64,000 nucleotides of DNA from Rhizobium grahamii CCGE 502 (GTDB lineage: Bacteria; Pseudomonadota; Alphaproteobacteria; Rhizobiales; Rhizobiaceae): NCBI RefSeq assembly GCF_000298315.2, contig NZ_AEYE02000014.1, positions 310,001 to 374,000 on the forward strand. Direction: 5' to 3'. The translations under genes were made by a program, and so were the position numbers. The first letter of the stretch is position 1; each line of letters starts with the position of its first letter. This document shows, piece by piece, positions 1 to 8,881 of this stretch. The notes below the pieces were generated by a model that searched no databases, was not told where the DNA came from, and saw only the letters and a list, made by a program, of their open reading frames with translations.

Positions 1-259
1 ACCACGGGGTCAGGCCGGTGATTGCAAAGGTGCCCGGTTCGATCTTCTTCAGAAGCTTTGCGAAGTCATAAATGATCTCATAGCGTGTGCCCGCCGGTTT
101 TACGGTCACGAAGCCATCTTTTGCCACGCTCTCCGGCACGACCTTTGTCAGGCTTTCCTCGAGCTGTTTCGCCCCCGCCTGATTGATGTCGACGGCATAG
201 GCGGAAGATGCCAGTACGATCGCGATCGTGCTCGTTGCCGCAATGAGATTGAGCCGCAT
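1..259 (-). CDS. Exported hypothetical protein, N-terminal part only
   Basis: The gene runs off the left edge of the window, so only its first 86 codons are visible. It opens with a clear Sec signal peptide: a short basic start, then a hydrophobic stretch ending 'LASSAYA' near residue 22, with cleavage expected before 'VDINQ'. The visible mature part contains 'PAGTRYEIIYDFAKLLKK', which gives no domain I can name. It is transcribed away from the GGDEF/EAL gene end at 341, with an 81-nt gap. I do not recognise a family; the export prediction is the only functional statement I would make. Confidence 0.6.
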   Translation of the reverse strand, partial: MRLNLIAATSTIAIVLASSAYAVDINQAGAKQLEESLTKVVPESVAKDGFVTVKPAGTRYEIIYDFAKLLKKIEPGTFAITGLTPW

Positions 260-340
260 ACTGAATTCCTCCGCCGGTTGAGTTTGCGAGCATGTGAGGT
301 TTCCGCAGGGCCAATGTCAAGCCGGGTTGCAACGCCGCGG

Positions 341-2407
341 TCAGGCTGCCGCGTCGGTCCTCGCGGCGTCCGTCGGGCCATTACCGTCAGTATTGACGAA
401 CGCCTCGATGTCGAGACGCGGCATGGGCTTCCCGAACAGAAAGCCCTGGACCTGCAAGCAGCCTTCGCGGCGAAGAAACTCGATGTGCTCCTCCCGCTCC
501 ACACCTTCTGCCAGCACCGGAATATCAAGACTCTGCGCAAGAATGAGCGTCGAGCGAACGATGGCCGCCGACTGCTTGTTGGTAACGACGCCGTCGACGA
601 AGGCGCGGTCGATCTTGATCTTGTCGAATGGGAAGCTTTGCAGGGTGGATAGCGAGGAATAGCCGGTTCCGTAGTCGTCCATGGCCACCTTGACGCCCAA
701 TGCCTTCAGCCGGCGGATGGCGTTCAGCGCGTGGCCGTGGTCGGCGATAATGCCGGATTCGGTGATCTCGAGCTCGAGCCGCGACGCTGCCAGGCCGGTC
801 TCCTGCAGGATCTGCTGTACGATCTGCGGCAAGCGACTGTCGGCGAGCTGTTGGGCAGCCACGTTGACCGCGATCCCCAAGGGATTCTTCCAGCTGGCGG
901 CCTCCGCGCAGGCGCTGCGCAGCACCCATTCCCCAAGTTCCATGATGAAACCGGTCTTTTCGGCGATCGGAATGAATTCAGCCGGCGAGATGTAGCCGCG
1001 CGTCGGATGCTTCCAGCGTAGCAAAACCTCGAAGCCGAGCACCTCGCGTGTAACGGTATCGTTCTGCTGTTGATAGAAAAGTTGGAATTCGCCGTTCTTC
1101 AACCCTTCACGCATCTCCATCGCCAGCGCGCTTCGTTCCCGCGCAGCCTCGTCCATCGAGGGATCGTAGAAGCAGATGCTGCTGCCGGCCGTCGTCTTGG
1201 CACGGTACATCGCGACATCGGCCTGCGAGAGCAGGTCATCGACGGTGCGCGCCCTGTCTGGATAGCTGGAAATACCGATGCTGGAGCCGACGCTCAGCGA
1301 CTGGCCGTTCCACTCCACTGGCCGTTCAATTTCGTCGAGCAGACGCTGGGCCCCGATCTTCGTCTCCGAACGGCCAACGTGATCTCGCATCACAACGACA
1401 AATTCATCACCGCCGACGCGGGCCACAAATTGGCCCTTCTGCATGACCTTTGCCAGTCGCTCGCCGATCGCACGCAGCACCGCATCGCCAGCCGCATGAC
1501 CGTGGACGTCGTTGATTTCCTTGAAGCGATCGAGGTCGAAGCAAAGGACCGCGACGTTCCAGCCGATTTCATGGGTGCTCTTGGTAGCTGCGGCGAGATG
1601 TTCGTTGAGCGCGGAGCGGTTCGCAAGGTTCGTCAGCGGGTCATGAAGCGACAGATGGCGGTAGCGAGCGACCGCCGCTTCCGTCGACTGCATGTCGATG
1701 ATGTAGGTAGACGCGCCGAGGAGTAAGATGATGATCATCACCGCACCGACCAGGCTGGTCATCACGCCCACGGAAAGAATTTCACGCGGAACGGCGACCG
1801 TGGTATCCGGCACGATCGTCATGCCGGCCATGGCGAGAAAATGCGTTGAAACGATCGCCAGGATGAGCGGCAACGCCGCGCCGACCGGGCTGAAGCGCGC
1901 CGTCGGTCGCGCAACACGGGTTGCCATCAGCGCGCCGAAGCCAGCTGCCGCAATCAGCGAAGTGATCACATAAGCGCTGTCCCACTGAATGTCGCCTGCC
2001 ACCCTGTAGCCGGCAATGCCGACGTAGTGCATCGCCGCTACGCCAAGACCGACGATCGCGCCCCCAGCTTCGACCAGCGCATCCTGGCTACGCACCGAGG
2101 CAATCGTAAAGCCGATCATCGCCGAAGCGACGCCGATGAAAAGCGAGAGCAGCGTGAGATCCGGCTCATAGCCGCTGAGCGTCGGCGCGCGAAAGCCAAG
2201 CATGGCAATGAAATGGGTTGTCCAAATCGTCGCGCCGCCAACGAAGCCCGATAGAAAAAGCCAATTGAATTTCTGCAGTCCTTGGGTGCGCCGAACTCGC
2301 GAGAAAAGCCGCACGGTGAGCAAGCAGCCAAGCAGGCAAATCACCGTTGCAAAGATCAGATGCGGCCAGCTGTGTTCAGCGACAATGCAGGTAAGGAGAC
2401 GAGGCAT
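341..2407 (-). CDS. MHYT-GGDEF-EAL membrane protein (c-di-GMP synthesis/breakdown)
   Basis: Integral membrane c-di-GMP enzyme of about 688 residues. The first 235 residues form a seven-helix MHYT sensor with the repeated motif seen as 'THFIAMLGF', 'AMHYVGIAGY' and 'THFLAMAGM'; the family is thought to sense a diatomic gas or copper. A GGDEF cyclase follows, with an intact 'RVGGDEF' near residue 335, and then an EAL phosphodiesterase. The EAL motif reads EVL, but the other catalytic landmarks are present ('MDDYGTGYSSL', 'KIDRAF', 'AEGVE', 'QGFLFGKP'), so both halves look competent. I see no RxxD inhibitory site before GGDEF. I chose the ATG at 2407; a TTG four codons upstream (2419) is possible. 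Confidence 0.9.
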   Translation of the reverse strand: MPRLLTCIVAEHSWPHLIFATVICLLGCLLTVRLFSRVRRTQGLQKFNWLFLSGFVGGATIWTTHFIAMLGFRAPTLSGYEPDLTLLSLFIGVASAMIGFTIASVRSQDALVEAGGAIVGLGVAAMHYVGIAGYRVAGDIQWDSAYVITSLIAAAGFGALMATRVARPTARFSPVGAALPLILAIVSTHFLAMAGMTIVPDTTVAVPREILSVGVMTSLVGAVMIIILLLGASTYIIDMQSTEAAVARYRHLSLHDPLTNLANRSALNEHLAAATKSTHEIGWNVAVLCFDLDRFKEINDVHGHAAGDAVLRAIGERLAKVMQKGQFVARVGGDEFVVVMRDHVGRSETKIGAQRLLDEIERPVEWNGQSLSVGSSIGISSYPDRARTVDDLLSQADVAMYRAKTTAGSSICFYDPSMDEAARERSALAMEMREGLKNGEFQLFYQQQNDTVTREVLGFEVLLRWKHPTRGYISPAEFIPIAEKTGFIMELGEWVLRSACAEAASWKNPLGIAVNVAAQQLADSRLPQIVQQILQETGLAASRLELEITESGIIADHGHALNAIRRLKALGVKVAMDDYGTGYSSLSTLQSFPFDKIKIDRAFVDGVVTNKQSAAIVRSTLILAQSLDIPVLAEGVEREEHIEFLRREGCLQVQGFLFGKPMPRLDIEAFVNTDGNGPTDAARTDAAA

Positions 2408-2743
2408 CGGGAGGACCAAGTTGCGTTTTGGCCTTCATATCTGCAGCAACATTTTGTATTACTTAATCTGGCGGAAAACCCAGCTATATGGTTAAGCCTT
2501 CGCGATTGCTCTCAACTTCTGGAAATGCTGCGCCCGTATTGCTCGCCATCAGCTTGTCCCGAGCCATAACCATCGCCAGCATCAGGCGATCAGCTTGCGT
2601 TTCCGCCACATCTATACTATAGCGCACGCGTCCGCACAGACACCCTTGGAGGCAATGCGGATGAGGATGGGGAAACCCGCCTCCAGTTCAGCGACAGGCA
2701 ATGCCTGCGCCGAGCTCTCCAAATAACCTCGGAAGGAAAAGTC
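2408..2743. other. Divergent intergenic region between MHYT gene and rplY
   Basis: About 335 bases without a gene I would accept. It holds the promoter side of the minus-strand MHYT gene and, at its right end, the rplY promoter and a leader of roughly 115 nt ending in the ribosome binding site GGAAGGA before ATG 2744. I see no tRNA, riboswitch or repeat. Confidence 0.6.
2595..2623 (+). promoter_or_regulatory. Predicted sigma-70 promoter of rplY
   Basis: TTGCGT at 2595-2600 and TATAGC at 2618-2623 are separated by exactly 17 nt. Transcription would begin near 2630, giving a leader of about 114 nt. This is a match to consensus only. Confidence 0.5.
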
Positions 2744-3364
2744 ATGAGCCACGAAAGCTACGAGCTCAAGGCCGAGGCGCGCGAACGGGTTGGTAAGGGG
2801 TCCGCCCGTGAACTTCGCCGCAATGGTCTCATCCCGGCTGTCATCTATGGTGACAAGCAGGCCCCCATTTCTATCGCTCTCAGCACCAATGAGGTGACGA
2901 AGCGCATTCATGCCGGTGGTTTCATGACCACGATCGCGACCATCGAAGTCGACGGCAAGAAGTACAAGGTTCTGCCGAAGGACTACCAGCTGGATCCCGT
3001 CCGTGACTTCACGATGCACGTGGATTTCCTGCGCGTATCCGGCAACACCCAGGTTACCGTTGAGATCCCGGTTCACTTCATCAACGAAGAAAAGTCCCAG
3101 GGCCTCAAGGCTGGCGGCGTTCTGAACATCGTTCGTCACGAAATCGAAGTTCATTGCCCGGCCGATGCGATCCCGGAATTCTTCAACGTTGACCTCAACG
3201 GCAAGAAGATCGGCGACAGCATCCACATTTCCGACGTGACCCTGCCGAAGGGCGTGTCGCTCGTCATCGCAGACCGTGACTTCACGGTCGCCACGATCAT
3301 TGCTCCGGCAGGTGGCGTCGATGAAACCGCTGTAGAAGCTGGCGAAGGCGAAGCTGAAGCTTAA
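2744..3364 (+). CDS. rplY: 50S ribosomal protein L25 / general stress protein Ctc
   Basis: Binds 5S rRNA in the large ribosomal subunit. At 206 residues it is the long CTC/TL5 form: an N-terminal L25 beta-barrel (about residues 5-92, starting '[19 protein letters not shown]') and a C-terminal beta domain (about 100-185), then a low-complexity acidic tail rich in Glu, Gly and Ala. A strong GGAAGGA lies about 12 nt upstream of the ATG. The gene has its own predicted promoter (2595-2623) and a strong terminator (3391-3420), so it is probably transcribed alone. Confidence 0.95.
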   Translation: MSHESYELKAEARERVGKGSARELRRNGLIPAVIYGDKQAPISIALSTNEVTKRIHAGGFMTTIATIEVDGKKYKVLPKDYQLDPVRDFTMHVDFLRVSGNTQVTVEIPVHFINEEKSQGLKAGGVLNIVRHEIEVHCPADAIPEFFNVDLNGKKIGDSIHISDVTLPKGVSLVIADRDFTVATIIAPAGGVDETAVEAGEGEAEA

Positions 3365-3390
3365 TCGCTTCCATAATTTGTAAAGTATAG

Positions 3391-3420
3391 GGCCCGCTTT
3401 CTCCCGAAAGCGGGCCTTTT
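3391..3420 (+). terminator. Rho-independent terminator of rplY
   Basis: The perfect 9-bp stem gcccgcttt / aaagcgggc (3392-3400 with 3407-3415) has a six-base loop and runs straight into CTTTT. It lies 27 nt after the rplY stop. Confidence 0.85.
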
Positions 3421-3549
3421 CAATTGCGCGCAAAGGTCCTGTTTCAGCAACATTTAATACATTTCATGGAACCATGCCGGTACGTTTTTAGAGACCCGCG
3501 GGCGTAGAAACCGCGGGTGTAGGAAGTGCGGCGGGGAGCAAACGGAACG

Positions 3550-5910
3550 ATGAGTAATTCCGTTGAAAATCGTTTTTTGGCAATTATTTGCGGAGCGTTG
3601 CTCCTCTTCGTTGCTCCACTGTTCGTGCTGTTCCTTTTTCTTTCGTCCGAGCGTGCGGATAAGGAAATACGCGACCACATCTCCGTTCTTCTTGTCGCCA
3701 ATTCTCAGGCGCTCGCAAAGCCGCTCTGGGACCTCGACGACGACAGCGTGACCCAGATCAGCGCGACGATCGTTTCGCAGGGTGCCATCGTCAAGGTTCA
3801 GGTTCGCGATCAATCGGGCCAGCTCGACGTTACACAGTCGACCATACCGAAGTCATTCAATGGCAATCTTGTCCAGGTCTCGCGCGCGATCATATACAAC
3901 ACGATCGATGGCCCAAAGAATCTGGGTACCATCTCGGTCTTCTATCCGGCGCTCGGTCTCTTCTCCGGCCTCAAGCACGAAGAAATCGTCTTCATGTCGA
4001 TCTTCATCTTCGCTGTGCTTGCCGTATTCACCGCGGCTTTGGTCGGCAATCGAATCTTAATCATCCGCCCGTTGATGCGCCTGACGGCCGCAGTCGAGGC
4101 GACACGCCAACTCGGGTCGCGCCATCACGTCAACTGGCAGTCGAACGACGAGATGGGACGCCTGGCCCGGGGCTTCAACGAGATGCAATCGAAGCTCGAA
4201 AGCGAGGAACGCGAACTGAAGCTCGCGCATCGCCGCGCCGTCGACATCTACGACCTGACGCCTGCCATGCTGTTCTCGCTCGATGAGGCTGACCGCATAA
4301 CAGCAGTCAGCGACTATTGGCTCGTCGCGACCGGCTACGATCGGCCCCGCGTGATCGGCCGGAGGTTCGCGGACCTCGTGACATCAGATACGCGCGAAGC
4401 CTTCCTGAAGCGCAAGAACGAACTCGACGGCGGCGCCGCTCTTGACGTTACGGTCAAGTTCATGTGCACCGACGGCAACATCATGGACGTACTCATTCTG
4501 GAGTCGACAGCAGCTTCGGCGGGTCACAACCGGCTCTCCCTTTCTGTCATGACCGATGTAACCGAGCTGAAGGCCTCGGAAGCCCGCAACCATCAGCAGG
4601 CGATCAGGGACCACTTGACCGGCCTCCTGAACCGCCAGGGTTTCGAAGCTGTGTTGGACGCCAAAATCCGCGAAGCAGACGCAGCAACCCAGGAACTGGC
4701 CTGCCTTTTCGTGGACCTCGATCGCTTCAAGTGGATCAACGACAACCTCGGGCATGCCGAAGGCGACAGGGCACTGCGAGAGTTTGTCAGCCGTCTGAAG
4801 ACGCATCTGGCCCCATCGGATCAGGCTGCGCGTCTTGGTGGTGACGAATTTGCTATCCTTCTGCCTGCAAAGGATGCCACCCGGCGGGCTAGCGCAATGG
4901 CCGAGCAGATCGCCTCCATCTTCGTCGAGCCGTTCGGCCCAGACCTGCATCTGAGCGCCAGCGTCGGCATCGCCATTTATCCGCGCCATGCAGCGAACGC
5001 GGCAGAGCTTTTGCAGAAATCCGACATGGCCATGTACGCGAAGAAGCGCGATGGCAAGAACGGCGCACAACTGTTCGACAACGGCATGATGGACCACACT
5101 CGGGCTCGCGCCGAGATCGAGAACTATATTGAGACCGGTCTCGCCGAGGATTGGTTCGACGCCTACCTGCAGCCGATCGTCAGCCTGAACGGCCGCGATA
5201 TCGCCGGTTTCGAGGCCTTGATGCGATTGAACCATCCGCAACGGGGCTTGATGGCACCGGCCGAGATCATCAACGTCGCCGAGGAAACGGCGAAGATCGT
5301 ACGCGTCGGCAACGTTGTCATGGAGAAGGCGATCGCACATCTTGCAGCCATTTCCCGTCTCCCAGGAATGCAAGACAGCTATCTCGCCATCAACTTCTCG
5401 CCGCTACAATTCGAAACCACCCTGCCCGCGCGCCTTGCCGCACTGCTTGGCCGTCATGGTATCCGCCCCCAGCGCATCGTCGTGGAAATCACCGAGGCGG
5501 TGCTGATGCACAACAATCCGCAAATTCGCACCGTTGTCGCCGAGATGCGCCGTTTCGGTTGCCGGATTGCCCTCGACGACTTCGGTACGGGCTATTCCTC
5601 GCTGAGCTATCTCAATCGCTTCCCAGTCGACATCATCAAGATCGACCAGTCCTTCACCCGGTCGATCAACGATGGCAACGACGAGGTGCGCGAAAAGAGC
5701 CGAACTCTGGTGGAAAGCATCGCGACGCTATCCCACAAAATGGGCTGCACTGTCATTGCCGAAGGTATTGAGACCGAGGACGAATGCCAGACGCTTCACG
5801 AAATGGGCCTCGACTTCGGCCAGGGATACCTGTTCCATCGCCCCCAGCATGCCGCCGCTCTGATCGAGCGCCTGTCAACGGCAGAACAGCCCATCGCGCG
5901 CGCCTCCTGA
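3550..5910 (+). CDS. HAMP-PAS-GGDEF-EAL membrane sensor enzyme
   Basis: Bifunctional c-di-GMP enzyme of 786 residues. Order: first membrane helix (about 9-33), a periplasmic domain of roughly 110 residues, a second helix (about 147-172), HAMP (to about 225), PAS (about 235-340), GGDEF (intact 'RLGGDEF' near 430) and EAL (intact 'GFEALMRL' near 555, with 'LDDFGTGYSSL', 'KIDQSF' and 'AEGIE'). Both catalytic sets look complete, and no RxxD inhibitory site is evident. ATG 3550 is preferred over GTG 3526 because GGGGAG sits 11 nt before it. The next gene, a periplasmic binding protein, starts only 22 nt after the stop, which suggests the pair works together. Confidence 0.92.
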   Translation: MSNSVENRFLAIICGALLLFVAPLFVLFLFLSSERADKEIRDHISVLLVANSQALAKPLWDLDDDSVTQISATIVSQGAIVKVQVRDQSGQLDVTQSTIPKSFNGNLVQVSRAIIYNTIDGPKNLGTISVFYPALGLFSGLKHEEIVFMSIFIFAVLAVFTAALVGNRILIIRPLMRLTAAVEATRQLGSRHHVNWQSNDEMGRLARGFNEMQSKLESEERELKLAHRRAVDIYDLTPAMLFSLDEADRITAVSDYWLVATGYDRPRVIGRRFADLVTSDTREAFLKRKNELDGGAALDVTVKFMCTDGNIMDVLILESTAASAGHNRLSLSVMTDVTELKASEARNHQQAIRDHLTGLLNRQGFEAVLDAKIREADAATQELACLFVDLDRFKWINDNLGHAEGDRALREFVSRLKTHLAPSDQAARLGGDEFAILLPAKDATRRASAMAEQIASIFVEPFGPDLHLSASVGIAIYPRHAANAAELLQKSDMAMYAKKRDGKNGAQLFDNGMMDHTRARAEIENYIETGLAEDWFDAYLQPIVSLNGRDIAGFEALMRLNHPQRGLMAPAEIINVAEETAKIVRVGNVVMEKAIAHLAAISRLPGMQDSYLAINFSPLQFETTLPARLAALLGRHGIRPQRIVVEITEAVLMHNNPQIRTVVAEMRRFGCRIALDDFGTGYSSLSYLNRFPVDIIKIDQSFTRSINDGNDEVREKSRTLVESIATLSHKMGCTVIAEGIETEDECQTLHEMGLDFGQGYLFHRPQHAAALIERLSTAEQPIARAS

Positions 5911-5932
5911 GCGGCCAAGGAAAGGCAACACC

Positions 5933-6652
5933 ATGAAGAAACTGCTGTTTTTCACTCTTCTGGGCTTCGCTGCCGCGACCCACGCCATTGCCGCCAGCGT
6001 CACGCTCGCCACCGAAGAATACCCTCCCTTCAGCTATCGCGACGGCAAGGCGATCAAAGGCGCCTCGGTCGAACAAGTCGACAAACTGATGAAGGACGCT
6101 GGGATCGATTACAAGATCGAGATGATGCCTTGGGCCAGGGCTTATAATCTCGCCCAGACGACACCTTTGAGCTGCGTCTTCACGACCGCTCACAATGCGA
6201 AGCGCGACCCTATGTTTAGATGGGTCGAACCCCTTCTGGTTGATCGCAACATCCTCATCACCCGATCAGGCTCCGGCGTCGTGGCAAGCGACCTGGAAGA
6301 GGCCAAGAAGTACACGATCGGGACCCAGCGCGAGGACTACACGGAGACAACGCTGAAGGAGAACGGCTTCACCAAGCTGGACGTCGCCACCGATTTCAAC
6401 GCCACATTGCGCAAGCTCCTCAACGGCCGCATCGACATGATGCCGATCTCTGAGATCTATTTCGCCAAACTCAAGGCGGAACAGCCATTGGACAAGGTGA
6501 CGGTGCTGTCCTCACAGCAAATGGGGATTGCCTGCGAGAAGAACTTCCCAAGCGATTTGTTGACCAAGATGCAGGCTGCACTGGACAGGCTAATTGCCAG
6601 CGGCACACAGAAAACCATCTTCATCAAGTACGGCTTGAGCTCCGCGGACTAA
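5933..6652 (+). CDS. Solitary periplasmic solute-binding protein (family 3 type)
   Basis: Exported protein of 239 residues. A Sec signal peptide ends 'THAIAA' near residue 21, and the rest is a type-2 periplasmic binding fold of the polar amino-acid (SBP_bac_3) kind: 'LATEEYPPFSY' at the mature start, 'YTIGTQREDYTE' in the hinge area and 'GRIDMMPISEIYF' later. No ABC permease or ATPase gene is adjacent; the upstream neighbour, 22 nt away, is a membrane GGDEF-EAL protein with a periplasmic domain. Inference: it may present a ligand to that enzyme and not feed a transporter. The ligand cannot be read from sequence. Confidence 0.85.
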   Translation: MKKLLFFTLLGFAAATHAIAASVTLATEEYPPFSYRDGKAIKGASVEQVDKLMKDAGIDYKIEMMPWARAYNLAQTTPLSCVFTTAHNAKRDPMFRWVEPLLVDRNILITRSGSGVVASDLEEAKKYTIGTQREDYTETTLKENGFTKLDVATDFNATLRKLLNGRIDMMPISEIYFAKLKAEQPLDKVTVLSSQQMGIACEKNFPSDLLTKMQAALDRLIASGTQKTIFIKYGLSSAD

Positions 6653-6743
6653 TTTTCCGCGTTTATGGCGGCTTCGCCTTGACTTTGGCATCATTTCGCG
6701 ATGGTGAACGCATAAAGCACATTTGCAAGGAAATAGACGAGCC

Positions 6744-7460
6744 ATGCTGATTATCGCGGGCCTCGGCAATCCCGGTGGAAAATACGCCGGAAACCGCCAC
6801 AACATCGGCTTCATGGCGGTGGAAGCGATCCATCGCCGCCACAATTTTTCGCCTTGGTCGAAGAAGTTCAAGGCCGAGATCGCCGAGGGCGAGATTGCGG
6901 GTGAAAGGGTGCTGCTCATCAAGCCGCAGACCTATATGAACCTCTCCGGCGAAGCTGTCGGCGAAGCCATGCGCTTCTACAAACTGCAGCCCGCCGACCT
7001 GGTGGCGATCTATGATGAGCTCGACCTGCCGTCGGGCAAGGCGCGCCTGAAGACGGGTGGCGGCCATGGCGGCCACAACGGTATCAAGTCGCTGGACGCC
7101 CATTGCGGCAAGGACTACCGCCGCCTGCGCCTTGGCGTCGGCCACCCGGGCGTCAAGGAACTGGTGCAGCACCACGTCCTCGGCGACTTCGCCAAGGCCG
7201 ACCAGGCATGGCTTGAGCCGCTGCTCGATGCACTCGCCGACAACGCTGACATGCTTGTTCGCAAGGAAGACTCGCAGCTGATGAACAAGCTGGCGCTTGC
7301 GCTCGGCGGCAAGGCCGAGGATGAGAAGCCCAAGCCCGAAAAAAAACCGGCGGCGAAGTCCCACATCCACCAAGCTCGCAATCACAATCAGCCTAAGCTG
7401 CCTGCAACCGGGCCGATGGCGGAAATGCTCAAGAAGATGTTCGGCGGCAAAGGCGACTGA
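6744..7460 (+). CDS. pth: Peptidyl-tRNA hydrolase
   Basis: Recycles peptidyl-tRNA that has dropped off the ribosome. Family landmarks are all present: '[19 protein letters not shown]' with the catalytic His at residue 19, 'TYMNLSG', 'YDELDLP', and '[11 protein letters not shown]'. The core ends near residue 190. A further 45-50 residues, rich in Lys, Pro and Gln, follow and make this 238-residue protein longer than the roughly 190-residue bacterial norm. I chose ATG 6744 because the hydrolase fold begins at once with '[11 protein letters not shown]'; a TTG at 6723 would only add a tail. A GNAT gene follows 2 nt after the stop. Confidence 0.95.
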   Translation: MLIIAGLGNPGGKYAGNRHNIGFMAVEAIHRRHNFSPWSKKFKAEIAEGEIAGERVLLIKPQTYMNLSGEAVGEAMRFYKLQPADLVAIYDELDLPSGKARLKTGGGHGGHNGIKSLDAHCGKDYRRLRLGVGHPGVKELVQHHVLGDFAKADQAWLEPLLDALADNADMLVRKEDSQLMNKLALALGGKAEDEKPKPEKKPAAKSHIHQARNHNQPKLPATGPMAEMLKKMFGGKGD

Positions 7461-7462
7461 AT

Positions 7463-7924
7463 ATGCCTGCCGGCGAACTCGTCATCCGCACCGCCGAGAT
7501 TGGCGATCTTCCGGATCTGCTTGCCCTTTACCACGAGCTCAACCCAGCTGATCCGGCAATGGATCGCGCGCATGCCGCAGAGCGGTTCCAAGCGATCCTC
7601 GCACAGCCTGGCATGACGGTTCTCCTCGGAGTCGCGGGTCAAGCGCTCGCATCGTCGGTGACGCTGATCATCGTTCCCAATCTGACCCGGAACGGCGCGT
7701 CTTATGCCTTAATCGAGAACGTTGTTACCGCCGCCGGCCACAGGCAGCGCGGCTACGGCAAAGCCCTGATCGGGCATGCGATTGAAGCCGCGTGGAAGGC
7801 TGGCTGCTACAAGGTGATGCTTTTGACCGGCTCGAAGGATCCGGCAACGCTACGCTTCTACGAGAACTGCGGCTTCACACAGGACAAGACTGGCTACCAG
7901 ATCCGGCGACCGGCGGACAACTGA
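7463..7924 (+). CDS. GNAT family N-acetyltransferase
   Basis: Protein of 153 residues with the GNAT fold. The acetyl-CoA loop is 'GHRQRGYGKALIGHAIEAA' (consensus Q/RxxGxG/A), followed by 'CYKVMLLTGSKDPATLRFYENCGF', the usual C-terminal motif. The substrate is unknown. It starts 2 nt after pth and is probably co-transcribed with it. Its stop at 7924 almost touches the convergent gene ending at 7927. Confidence 0.88.
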   Translation: MPAGELVIRTAEIGDLPDLLALYHELNPADPAMDRAHAAERFQAILAQPGMTVLLGVAGQALASSVTLIIVPNLTRNGASYALIENVVTAAGHRQRGYGKALIGHAIEAAWKAGCYKVMLLTGSKDPATLRFYENCGFTQDKTGYQIRRPADN

Positions 7925-7926
7925 GC

Positions 7927-8310
7927 TTACAGCAACCCAACTGCGTGGAGCCTGAACACGAAAAGGTTCCAAATCCAAAGAAGACTGCTGTCGATCAACC
8001 AGGCCACGGCAATGGAAACGCCTGGGGAAAACAGCATGGCCAACAGCCCGCCAACGACGCTCAGTGTGCAGGAAATGCGGAAATTCTTGAGGCTGTCGAG
8101 ACGATAATAGCCGGCGTCGTCATACTCCGTCCCGAAGAGCAGATCCGGCAGATCGTAACCGGACGATAGCGGCAGGTCCATCAACGGCCGGTCAGTCACC
8201 CGATCAGGCAGAACGTTGAAGACCGCCCGGCAAACATGGCCGATCGCACCAAGAAGCGCAAAAAGCCCTGCGGCCACGAGATAGTGCCATGTTGCTGCTT
8301 CCCCTTGCAT
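7927..8310 (-). CDS. Small membrane protein, unknown function
   Basis: About 127 residues with three predicted membrane helices: one near the start ('LVAAGLFALLGAIGHV'), a middle one ('CTLSVVGGLLAMLF') and one near the end ('IAVAWLIDSSLLWIWNLF'). A 40-residue polar loop containing 'DLLFGTEYDDAGYYRLD' lies between the first two. I recognise no family. ATG 8310 has GGTGGGGG 6 nt upstream and is preferred to ATG 8334, which lacks a good site. It is convergent with the GNAT gene. Confidence 0.6.
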   Translation of the reverse strand: MQGEAATWHYLVAAGLFALLGAIGHVCRAVFNVLPDRVTDRPLMDLPLSSGYDLPDLLFGTEYDDAGYYRLDSLKNFRISCTLSVVGGLLAMLFSPGVSIAVAWLIDSSLLWIWNLFVFRLHAVGLL

Positions 8311-8389
8311 GAGCGCCCCCACCGATGCGGGCATTCTGCCGGAAAACAGCGGATGTCGAATTAACGAGGCTGGTTAAGAAATTGCCGAG

Positions 8390-8701
8390 CTATTCCTCGG
8401 GCTCAGCCGTCAACATCAACGGGAAACCGGCGTCCTTGGCGTAGTCCATCGCTTCCTTCACCTTGGTTTCGGCGATGTCCTTGGTGCAGATCACAACCAC
8501 GCTTGATCCCATCTTGTGGGCCGTCATCATCACGCGATAGCCAGTCTCTTCGCTCATGCGGAAGACGGCCTTGAGGATCATCACCACGAATTCTCGCGGC
8601 GTGTAGTCGTCGTTGAAAAGGATGACCTTGTAGAGCTTCGGCCGATCCAGCTTCGGTTTCGACTTCGTCTTCGGTTTAAGGGTAATATCGTTGTCACTCA
8701 T
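8390..8701 (-). CDS. clpS: ATP-dependent Clp protease adaptor ClpS
   Basis: Adaptor that delivers N-degron substrates to ClpA(P). It has 103 residues with a basic disordered start and the ClpS core 'LYKVILFNDDYTPREFVV' (the Asn-Asp-Asp-x-Thr-Pro signature), then 'VMMTAHKMGSSVVVICTKDIAETK'. Alphaproteobacteria often carry two ClpS paralogues; the 'LKPKTKSKPK' start resembles the second type, ClpS2. I chose ATG 8701, which gives the conserved 'MSDND' start. No clpA is nearby in this window. Confidence 0.93.
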   Translation of the reverse strand: MSDNDITLKPKTKSKPKLDRPKLYKVILFNDDYTPREFVVMILKAVFRMSEETGYRVMMTAHKMGSSVVVICTKDIAETKVKEAMDYAKDAGFPLMLTAEPEE

Positions 8702-8881
8702 CGGAAACCCACCCGTTGATGACATGGAGAGGCGAGAACAGTTCGCCGATACCTATATTGCGCCGCGAAGCCTGGCCTTCAACCCTCGGAATGCAACAGA
8801 GTTGCGCGAAAAGCTTGACCGCAAGGCGCGTTTTATCCCATAGCCAGCACCAACGAATTCAAGAACAGCAGGTTTCAGGCC

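Noticed and set aside
2612-3433. A 273-codon minus-strand frame antisense to rplY
   Set aside because: It covers the rplY promoter, gene and terminator and has no motif.
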